From: Blepharisma stoltei | Lineage: Eukaryota > Ciliophora > Heterotrichea > Heterotrichida > Blepharismidae | Direction: 5' to 3' | Assembly: GCA_914767885.1 (NCBI GenBank) | Contig: CAJZBQ010000039.1 | Span: 62,001-126,000, forward strand | Length of the DNA: 64,000 nt | Notes under the pieces: model-generated | What the model saw: only the letters and a program-made list of their open reading frames with translations | Databases searched by the model: none | What the model was told of the DNA's origin: nothing | Translations under genes and position numbers: made by a program | Part shown: positions 43,216 to 52,873 of the stretch, in pieces | Layout: every line of letters starts with the position of its first letter | How positions within the stretch are numbered: position 1 is the stretch's first letter

Positions 43216-44370
43216 ATGGAAAATAATTTAGAAGATTTTGATTTCGAGCTCCCAGAAGATATTGACAATGTTTTGCTTAATTTGGCTGTGCAGGATGAAG
43301 AAAACTATAAAGAGTTTTTAGTGCCTGTATCTTACACAAAAAATAGGCTTGTACAAGCTCAGCCTTTCTTTTACAAGTAAAAATTATCCAGCCCTTATAT
43401 GACATCAAAGCCAGATGACACCGAAATTGACTCAGAAAATCGGCCAATAAAATCAATCTCAATCCCATATGAAGAGTCTAACATCCCTACTATGCCACTC
43501 TGCAAGCCACCGATGAAAAAAGGTGAATTTTTCATGGAAAAAGTTTCCTCATTTTTCAGAGAAAGGCCGATATGGTTAAAAAATGCTATGATTCAGTCTT
43601 TATCTGAAGAAAATTTATCCCAAAACCATCTAAAACAGTATATTCTATACAGTTTACTTGCATTGGGAACGATAATTCTCAATAAAATTTTATATATTTA
43701 AAAAATTTCTATAATAATTAGCAAAGATTGTACTTGCATCTTTATCATATAGCTATGAAAGTGGCCCGTGGAGAAATGCATATGTAAGATTTGGCTATAA
43801 TCCTCGAGAACACCCTGAAAGTGTCTGCTTCCAAGTCATTGATTTCCGCACACGTGAAGATATCATGACTTCTTCATCTAAAGGCCCTTATGACCACACC
43901 TTTTCAACTTTACCCAAACAGCAGGGACAGCTATATCAGCTAACTCTCCCCTTCCGTTAGATAACAAAAAAATCACGTTCGCTCACGGAGGGGGTTAATT
44001 TTTTTGTTTTTTTAAAATTTAAAAAAATCCTAATTCGTAAAATTGGAAAGCACATATTAATTTAATTGTAAAATTTATTTTTTAAAATGCGATTTGTTTA
44101 AAATTAAACAGAATTAATTCGAGATTCCATTATAATAATTATCGCTTATATATCAAAAATTTTATTCCATAAAATTTTTGTTAGCTCATAGGGGGAGTAA
44201 GTGACATTCAAAATGACCAAATAAAAGACATTTTGGTTGACCAAGAATCATTATCGCCAGTTTGCACAGTAAAAAATATATAGAAAAGAACGGGCTGGCT
44301 AACTAAAAAAGCGTATGAAGATATAAGGAAGATTTTGAAGGAAATGTATAATATGCTTAAATTAGAATAA
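43216..44370 (+). CDS. TFIIIC subunit 5 (tau95/GTF3C5-like)
   Basis: ATG at 43216 (MENNLEDFDFELPED), TAA at 44368-44370. Removing two 15-nt introns, a 76-bp IES and a 254-bp MITE leaves 792 nt (263 residues). The sequence RPIWLKNAMIQSL, LLASLSYSYESGPWRNAYVRFGYNPRE and VCFQVIDFRTRED matches the conserved TFIIIC 95/63-kDa subunit (RPIWSRxAL...FxxGPWRxxWxxxGYDPR...YQxxDFR). CTKRTGWLTKKAYEDIRKILK is the usual C-terminal 'C..r.GWlt...l..IR..m' end. TFIIIC binds A and B boxes of tRNA genes to recruit Pol III. The N-terminal triple-barrel half seems short. Agreement across four removed segments is strong evidence for them. Confidence 0.88.
43377..43391 (+). other. 15-nt intron 1 of TFIIIC5 gene
   Basis: GTAAAAATTATCCAG. 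Removal joins AQPFFYN to PYMTSKPDDTE. Confidence 0.92.
43655..43730. other. TA-bounded IES (76 bp) in TFIIIC5 gene
   Basis: Flanked by a 9-bp repeat TACTTGCAT. Removal turns LLALGTII-stop into LLASLSYSYESGPWR. Confidence 0.9.
43944..44197. mobile_element. CTCC-ended MITE, GTGAG-stem type, in TFIIIC5 exon
   Basis: 254 bp between TAA (43941-43943) and TAA (44198-44200). Left CTCTCCCCTTCCGTTAG and a hairpin with GTTCGCTCACGGAGGGGG; right GTTAGCTCATAGGGGGAG. Precise removal joins QGQLYQL to SDIQNDQIKD in frame. Confidence 0.88.
44269..44283 (+). other. 15-nt intron 2 of TFIIIC5 gene
   Basis: GTAAAAAATATATAG. Removes an in-frame TAG and joins LSPVCT to KRTGWLTKK. Confidence 0.92.
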
Positions 44371-44405
44371 ATTTATTATTTTAGAATATTATTTCACAAA
44401 GAAAG

Positions 44406-47400
44406 CTAGCTTTCTTGCTGGTTAGCTTGGTCTGACCGTCTTTCAAGATCTGCAAGATATAGTGATTTCATATCAGGATATCTTTCGACTGGGAACTCAA
44501 TTTTATCACGTGGCATCTGGATAAGTGAATATTTCAATTTTCCATCATTTGGGTCAATATATGCACCTCTTATTAATGCTTCATTTGGCAGGATATTTTG
44601 CGGGAGCTCATCTTTTCTGTATTTATTTCTTAAATATGGGACAGATTTAATAATAATATCAATCGCAGCTTTTGTCATATAATAAAGCCAATATAAAATA
44701 AAATATATACCTAAATATATATATATACTTTGTTTATTAAAAATATAAAAAATAAAATTATTTAAAATAAAATGCTATAAATTTCCTATGATAATAAAAA
44801 CAAATAACAACACTCGAGAAATCTCTTCAATATCATCAGTTAAATAATAAAGTCCGCAATAAATTGTAAAAGTTGATATTAAAATAGCTTGGGTTTCCAT
44901 ATTATTTAGATGGCTTAAAATATAAGGACGCTGATTAGACTGTGCTGCAAAAGAGATCAATAAAATAAATAAAACTGTAAGAGCTTGAATTTGTTTGGAA
45001 AATATAAAAACTGCTATACAAATTATTGTGATTTTTCTATATAAAATCAAAAATTCCCAGTAATACCTATTTCTTCTATAGCCTATAAATAAAAATCCAA
45101 ATTTAAGCATATTTTTACGCTTCGACAGTTTTTTTCTACTTTTGAACATAATTAATAGCACAATTGCAGGCATTGTGAGTCCCCAAATAATTATGCTCGG
45201 CAAGCCGATTAAAAGTGCATAATATAAGTGCTTGCCTTCCCAGCATTTAATTTCTAAGTTTTGTTGGAGCCAGAACCCTAGCCCATCAATATGTTCACAA
45301 GAAAACATCCCAAACATAGCTACAATAATATTTGGATGGACTATGAATAGCAAAACTACCATACTTGCTATGAGCTCTCTTCTTAGTACATTCCATCTTT
45401 TCGTTTTATAAGCAACTCCTAGCCATATAAAAAATGCTCCTGCTCATAGGATGAGAGGTAAAACAGCCAGCACAATAATTCTCTGGTAATACGAATTTTC
45501 CAATGAAGCCCCATTCTGTCTTAAAAAACACTCAGGAGAAAAAATTTGGCTTGATATAGTAGCAGTGTTCGATTGTATGTTAAAAAGCTCAGTAACATAG
45601 TCAGGCCACTTTAAATTAAACTGGGTTATTAAAAACACAAGTTGAATATAATTTGTGAATATTTTTAAATACACCGAATAAACATTTTGTGGCTGATATG
45701 CTGATTCCAAAGTAGATTTTACGATAACTGCACATGCTAAAAGTAAAACAGTTCCAATTAAAATAAGAACAATTATATTTCCAGCTTCCCCAGGACATTT
45801 AATACAGATATTATTTGAAGTCCCAGAGTAGCCTTCATCACAAGCTTGGCACATATGCCCATAATAGACTGTTTCGCATGATCCTGTCAGATCATTATTA
45901 TCAGCTGACCCTGCACATGCGTTACTATTAGGACAATTATAAATTTTATCTGATTTCCCTGACGATCTCCAATATCCAGACTTCATTAATAAAACAGACC
46001 CTCCAAGACATTTGGCTCCATCAGGGCAAGCCTTACATTCAGTGCTAGGATTTAAGCTGTATTTTCCTTTTTCACATTTTTGGCAGGTAGATCCTGTATC
46101 ATATTCTCCTGATGTGCAATTTCTCAGCATAATTCGTAACACAACTGTGCCGTAATAGTTTGTGAAGTCATTGGAGGATATCTGCTTTTCTGGGTCAATT
46201 GAAGAGGTCGAGATTTCTATCATGGCGATGGATCCTGGGGTTTCGGAAATAATGAAATTTGAGAAGTTAAAAATACCATGCTGCGCAATTATTTCTGTGA
46301 CGCCGGAAATAGCAGTTGTGGAATTATAGGCCTTTAAATTACCAATACTTGTACTATCAGTATTTACTAGATTACCATACTGATCTATTAGTTCAATTTT
46401 AAGTGGCTGTGGGAACACTTGCCCTGGGGCTACATTTATAATGGTCCCTACAATCGGAATTCCATCTATATAGTTATCTGCAAGATATCTTCCTGGAAAA
46501 GGGGTCACCATTTGCATAGTGACAGGGTAGCTTGCAATATCATTCCCATATTCAGCAAAATTATTATACCAAATATTGCTCGAATTTATTATGGGCCTTG
46601 TCCCATCCCATTTTATTGCTCCACCCTCAATTCCAGCTATATTTGAATAAAATATGTTTCCTTCTTGAATCTCATACGTTGCGCCGAAGCTGTTTCTTAA
46701 AAATGCAGCCCCTCCAGTTGAATTTGCATAATTTTCTAGAAATATACTTTTAGTAAAATTAATTGAAACACTGTCTGAGTAAATTGCTCCACCGAAATAA
46801 GCTGAATTATACAAAAAATAAGTATTGGTAATATTATAAGGGATAATTTCTAGATTTTGATCTTGCCTTTCGAAAAAAATAGCTGCCCCAAGAGTTCATG
46901 CTGTATTATTTGCAAATGTAACTGTATCCATATTACATGATAAGGTGTTGGTTGAATATAATACACCTCCATAATCTCCGAGGCCATATCTAAATAAAGT
47001 ATTGTCTATATTAATCCTTGATAAGCCAAAAGCATAAATTCCTGTAGCATTAAAAGTTTCGAATGAACTATGAGAAATATCTAAGGTCCCCGAATTGGAA
47101 TAAATTATGCCGCCTGATAAAAGAGCAAAGGAATTATTAAATTCTGAGCCTTTTATAACTATGCTAGCCCCAGTTATACCATTGATTACTCCTCCTTGCT
47201 GAGATAAGTTGTCTGAAAATAGCGAATTTGTAATATTTAAAGAACTCAGTAAGATTAAAATAGCTCCTCCTTGTTCAGAAGTTCCATTTCGCATCTCAGA
47301 ATTTTCAATTGTAGCTTCACTGACAGTGCTTAAATAGAGAAAAGAACCCATCGTTCCATATTGGTTTTCAAACAAGGTTGCATTTATATATATTTTAGCT

Positions 47401-50400
47401 GCATTTGCATTAATTCCAGGAATTACAGAGCCGCTTAAATTTTCTGAAAAATAGCAATAAATAATATTCAAAATCGAGTTAATTACTTCAATATTTGCTC
47501 CTAATTGTGAATAATTATTCATAATTGTAGTATTATAAATCGTGCTCACCTGCTGTGAACCTTGAATATTTGCCACTGAGCCTGGCGAGCTTACGTTATT
47601 TCTTACAATTGAAGAATCTTGTATAGTTATTGATGACTGCTGATCAACGACAATTGTAGAATCAATAGAATTTGACAGAAATTGGCAGTTTGTACATGCA
47701 AGTGTACTTGAAAGTGTGATATATGCAGAGGTTCCTTCATTATTTAGAAATGTCGCATTGGTTATTGTTGCTTGGCCATAATCACTTATTTTCAATGAGT
47801 TATAATTTTTATAAAAATATAAATTATTTCCAATTACAACTGATTTTGAGACATAAAGGCTTACAGGATAAGTCTGAGTAAAATTAGTGTTTTCTATTCA
47901 AATTGTGGTGCCCAAAGTCCATGAACTTATATACATCGTCATCCCATCACAAGTGCAATTATCAAAAGACGTATTAAAAATTCCTAATATAAGTCCATCT
48001 GATGAATAAAGGCCTTGAAACCCACAGTAAATCCCTTTGTTTTGTTTTGCTTGATAATTATCGATTAAAAGAAACCCATTATAATGCCCATCGAATAACA
48101 CAGCTCCATTTTCTGACCATGAGCTGGTAATATTGATATTTTTTATAGTCGCATTATGAAAAGAAATTCTGTTTGATATATAAATTCCGGCTCCGTTACT
48201 ACTTCGGCATGAATCTATAGAGATATCAGAAATAAAGATGTCAATAGCTACGTTTCAGCTGACACTTTCTATATAAATTGCTCCACCTACACCACTTAGC
48301 GCAGTGCAATTGGTAAAAGAAGAATTGGTCAGCTGTAATACAGGATAAGCAAGATTCAAAAATTTAGGAGAATATCCTAAAGCGCCACCATTTCCACTGA
48401 ATGTTTCGCAGTTTTCACATGTAAAATCTGTTATATTTAGATAAATGATTCTATCGAAATTTAAAGCCCCTTCAAATCCAGTAAGAACATTAAGGGCATA
48501 AATGGTATTTATTGTAAAATTGTTAGAATCAGAAACCCTCAGTCCTCCTCCACTCGGATATGCGATTTCTGAAAAATAAAGTGAATAAATTTCCATAGTT
48601 CCAGCTATATTTTTCATTTCTATAGCAGCTCCAGAGGAAATATTATTATTCATATCATAAACTGTTGTGTGATTCAAGTAAGAATCCCCATCTCCATCAG
48701 ATATATAAATACCTCCCGAATTAGCTTTGCAGGTACTATTTCGTATATAAGTGTCAGTTATTGAAATTCTATAAGGGTGAGTAATATGGATTCCATAGGT
48801 ACAGCTTGCGTCTGCAATTTCATAGTCAAATAAAGGGTGTAGTATATAAGAATCAGGATCATTAATTATCTGCTCAAGTACCTGATCATTTGGTGCTAGT
48901 TTATAGCCGTCACCTGAATTCTCCACATTTAAATTTGATATTTTTACATTCGGCATCTGTCCTATATGTAGCAAATAATATCCACTATACACATAATTGA
49001 TATTTACGCTAGTCACATTTATTGATCTTTTGTTTATTATAACTGAAGCTCTTACCCCTGCACTTGTGACATAACTAACCTCTCCGTCATATTCAGATTT
49101 TGTCAGTTTATTTTGACTATCAATATATAAAAGCCCGTTTCCTCCTGCTGTGATGTTGGAGAAATTGACGGTGTCTATGTTGATATTTTGGGTAGCATGT
49201 CCCATTAGATGAGTTATAAGTGTCAAATAGCTGTAAATAGAAAGAATTTGGGTATTTGTAAGTGAAAAAGCGATTTGGTCATATACATGGGCTGTGTAGG
49301 TTTTATCAAGATCATAGTCTGTGTATGCTAAAGATTGGGAGTCTATATAAATTAAATAATTCACCAGATTTATGCCAAACCAGCAGTTATCAATGGTAAC
49401 AACTCCTATAGAGTTGATAATTTCTATAAATTTATTGAAATTGTTAGCAGAAAACCCGCTGATTGCCATGTTGTACTCAAAAGTGACATTATATATAATG
49501 ACACTATCTATGCCATTTGAATAAAAAAATCCGCTTTGTTCTAAGCCATCTCGGTACTCGTAGCCTCAGTTTATATAGTAAACACTGCCAGTATTAAAAT
49601 TAAAAGACACTCCTTTACAATTTGTAAGACAGTTCATCACAATAATTGCTGACTGAGGTAAAGGACTAGCCTGCATCCTATAAAAAGTAACGTTAGTAAG
49701 GTTAACAGACCCCATTGACATAATAAAAGCTTTATACTGCTCTTGAAAATTCGTAATAAATGAACTGGAAATTTCCAATGATGAGCCACTGTCGACTTGG
49801 ATAATAATTAAATCATAATTATCTGTGCAATTTTGAGGAAAATCTGTAATGTTTTTGATTATATAATATTGGTCGTTCATATATCATTTTCCATCAGGTG
49901 TTAAAAAATAGGGGCAATAGGTGCAGTTTTTGAAGGTGCAGTTCGGCTTTAATGATTTTTGGCCTGATAAATATAGCCCCTGAAAATATTTAGATCATTA
50001 TTGGCCATCCATTTTAACTTCCAAAATTAATTTGTGCAGTTCAGCTTTTTTGAAAAAGTAAAAACGAAAATGACAAGTCTCCATTTATGGTTTTAAGGTA
50101 CCTAATCAGACTTATACTGTATAATGCAGGTGCCCTGTACCATATTTTTTCTGGTGGGCATTCTGCTGGGGTATAGAGATCTATTAAGGTGCATGAGCTA
50201 TAGATGTCGCTGATGACTAATTTTTTGGCATTGGAGTGGATCATCATGCGGGGTTCTTCAAAAGAAATCATTGCTGGGTTGTTCTTATTAGCGCTTTGAA
50301 TGATGATTAGTTTCCAGTTTAGGTTGATGCTTCTCATTAAAGGGTCATAAGGGCTTTGTGCAAGGGGGTTTTGGTAGCTAGGTCTTAAATAAGGATGGCT

Positions 50401-52298
50401 ATCGTTGAAGAGATTAATTTTTGTATATTTTTGAGAAACATGCATAAACGCATATGAAAGAGAGTTATACGGATTTTTTTCAGTCCCACTTCCTATATTA
50501 TCAGTCTCATTTTTATTTGGAGCTCTCACTCAAATATTTTCGAAAAATTTATGGTTGTTATTTTTAGGAACTGGTAAGCACAAATCCCAAGCAGTAAAAT
50601 TTTCATATTTCATAAACCCAGGAGGGCATGATATACTAATTGCCCGAGGATGGCGCTATCTTGCGCCATCCTCGGGCAATTCAAAAATGGCCCCACACCG
50701 GGAATTGAACCCACGTGTGGGGCCATTTTTGGTGTGTGTAGAACATCGACTTCCACGCACCAAAAATGGCCCCACACGTGGGTTCAATTCCCAGTGTGGG
50801 GCCATTTTTTCAATTGCCCGAGGATGGCGCAAGATAGCGCCATCCTCGGGCAATTCCTATATATTAGCTATACAATTCCCACAAACTTGTAGCCCGTTGC
50901 ACTGAATGCATTGATTTATATCTTCTCCACACCTCATGCATCCATTTGAACACGTATCTTTATCAGTTAAATACCCCATACAAAGCCCACACTCCTTAAT
51001 ATCACATTCCTGATTTTGGCCACATTTTTTTCCTTTATTTTCCTTTCTCATTATATCTTCAGTACATTTTTCATTTTTTTCCATACAGGTCGAATTTTGA
51101 AAATAAGCTGACTGGTTATTTGTTATGACTTGGTAAATAATTGATCTTTGGATATAAAAATCGTCATTGCAGACTCCATAATTATATAAGCAGCTTGGTA
51201 CAAGGCAGCTTTCTTTGCATGGGTCAGACATGTCTCATACTCAATCCTGCATTGTAAAATTGTAATAAGAGCTGCACCCTGGGGCACACCCACAGTCTCC
51301 ATAATCATACTCACAGTCAAAATTATTGCATTTTTCATCACAAGTCCCGTCGCCAAGCATACTATTAAAACACCCACTTGCACAATCTCCACAGATTTTA
51401 TTTTTAAAATTACAATTTTTATTATCACAAGGGTCATTTTCCTTACAATCTATCTCATTTAATGCAGTTTCAGTACAGTTCGGGGAACATAAGCAGTCTC
51501 CATTATCTCAATTGCAGTCTTCATTATTGCAGACTATATCACAAACAGTATCATTTAAGTAGTCAGGCGGGCAATCTGGGGCACAAAATTTATCTGTGCA
51601 TTTATAGTTCCCATATAGGCATTCTTTATTATCACATTCCTTTTTGCATTCCGTTGAATTTCCATATAAATCATCTTTAAAAAAACAGCTTTCTTACTTA
51701 CTTAATTATCTGGTGTTTAAGGTGTCTAGTGCCGCAGCCCAAAAGGGCCTATGGCAAAACTGATGACGTAGGCGAGCCATCTTGGCACGGGTCAGCCCCG
51801 TCCAAGCCTTCTATCAACTCCTGCTTCACCAGCCCTGCTGCACGTCTCACCCTTAAAACAGCTTTCAGCACATCATCCACAGTCATTATTATCATACATG
51901 CAAGCACGAGTATTGCATTCTTCATCACAAACTCCATCGCCTAGCATATTTTCAAAGCAATTTTGATTGCAAAAACCACAGTCGCCTAATTCTCAGCCAC
52001 ATTCAGCAGTATTACAGTTGTTATTTTCGCAGATTCCATTGGAAAGTTCAGTGGTGTTGCAGCCATTTTGGACGCAGAAGTCAAAGCAGTCTGATTTGGA
52101 AAATCTTTCTTCGTATGTTAAAGTGGACATATCGTAAGAATCGTAGTTGCAAGGGGCTGACATACAGAGAGGGTCACAGATGCCGTCATTTAGATTATAG
52201 TAAGAACAAAAGGAGCCATCTGTAAAGCAGCTATAAGGGTAAGTGGTATTTACATATGCGGATTGGGAAAAAAGAAATTGCAGCAGAAAGATGAGCAT
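44406..52298 (-). CDS. Giant surface protein A: LNR-like repeats, beta-helix, multi-TM C-terminus
   Basis: ATG at 52298 (MLIFLLQFLFSQS, signal peptide), TAG at 44406-44408. Removing inserts of 72, 229, 228 and 159+17 bp gives 7188 nt (2395 residues). Residues about 20-410: Cys-rich units of the LNR/Notch type (NDGICDPLCMSAPCNYDSYD, GDGVCDEECNTRACMYDNNDC). About 600-1840: parallel beta-helix of the pectin-lyase/Pmp kind, rich in 'GGAI', 'NITNSxF' and N-glycosylation sites. About 1845-1950: ephrin-receptor/GCC2-type Cys module (CQKCEKGKYSLNPSTECKACPDGAKC). About 1960-2340: some eight hydrophobic segments, then a cytoplasmic tail. Family knowledge: large ciliate surface or adhesion/receptor proteins have this build. 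Ligand unknown. Trp is mostly TGA. Confidence 0.88.
44704..44775. other. TA-bounded IES (72 bp), proven by empty site in copy B
   Basis: Copy B at 53166-53180 reads AAAATATAAATTTCC without the insert. Removing 44704-44775 from copy A gives the same sequence. Confidence 0.95.
49972..50200. other. TA-bounded IES (229 bp), empty in copy B
   Basis: Copy B (near 59810) reads GATAAATAGATGTCGC; copy A has GATAAA|TATAGCCCC...GAGCTA|TAGATGTCGC. The insert keeps an open frame of about 55 codons from its upstream edge on the gene strand. Confidence 0.92.
50634..50861. mobile_element. 228-bp multi-hairpin element, TA-bounded, empty in copy B
   Basis: Four hairpins in a row: AATTGCCCGAGGATGGCGC stem at each end, and inside them two AAAAATGGCCCCACAC stems in opposite orientation. 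Their loops read GTGGGTTCAATTCCCA or its reverse. Copy B shows CATGATATATTCGC at the empty site. The inner hairpins resemble an acceptor/T-arm half of a tRNA (GGGTTCAATTCCC loop, GGGGCCA end). Confidence 0.85.
51694..51852 (-). mobile_element. Short SINE-like retroposon, empty in copy B
   Basis: 159 bp between TTAAAAAAACAGCTTTC (51677-51693) and TTAAAACAGCTTTC (51853-51866). On the minus strand it is GC-rich with a (TAAG)n tail next to the target repeat. Copy B reads TCTTTAAAACAGCTTTCAG uninterrupted. Confidence 0.88.
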
Positions 52299-52661
52299 TA
52301 ATAAAGGCTAATTAATAAATCTGATCAGAAAGTTTTGTATTAAAAAATGCGTTTGTGAATTATTTTAATATATATATGCTATATAGAATATGAGCAGCAT
52401 TATTAATGAAAATAGCAATTAAAAGCAATAAAATATAATAGCGAAAAACAATTTTAATTATTTTTCTATATTATATAATACGATAATGCAAAAGAAATAA
52501 GCTAGAACTGCAATAAGGACCGCTTTCATATGAATTCGGTTTTTAGGCTCATGAAAGAGCTGAATTTGCACATTAATGTGATATTTTGGCTATATATAAA
52601 CATTTTTTCCGCATAAAAAATTTTTATTACAAAACTTTTTGTTCAGTAATTAGAAAAAGCA
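52299..52661. other. Spacer upstream of surface protein A
   Basis: 52300-52600 is similar to 61508-61797, the corresponding promoter of copy B. After that the two copies part: copy 1 has about 60 bp resembling a MITE end (TTTTTGTTCAGTAATTAG) where copy 2 has 1.2 kb with Cks1. Confidence 0.65.
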
Positions 52662-52785
52662 ATGAATGACTTAGAATCTGCAATGACGCAGGAAGAAAGC
52701 CCTGCATATAATAAGCGCAATTCTTATCATGAAAAGCAATTATCTGAAGCTTCATTCATAGGAAGTACTCCTATGCATAAATATA
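52662..52785 (+). pseudogene. Truncated 5' copy of the gene at 62990
   Basis: MNDLESAMTQEESPAYNK and onward matches the start of the gene at 62990 for about 41 codons (SEASFIGSTPMHKY). It then runs into the duplication junction. It would give a short fusion and is probably dead. Confidence 0.85.
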
Positions 52786-52873
52786 CTAAGGATTCTATCC
52801 TTTAAGGAAATGTATAATATGCTTAAATTAGAATATTTTTATGATTTTTAGAATATTATTTCATAGAGAAAAG

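Larger units (their letters stand above)
44338..52785. repeat. Tandem duplication, copy 1 (copy 2 at 52804-63113)
   Basis: Both copies begin with the last bases of the TFIIIC5 gene (AAGGAAATGTATAATATGC), contain the giant surface-protein gene, and end in the first codons of the gene at 62990. An 18-bp filler (52786-52803) joins them. Copy 2 has 1.2 kb extra (Cks1 and one small gene, 61797-62985) that copy 1 lacks. Confidence 0.9.
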
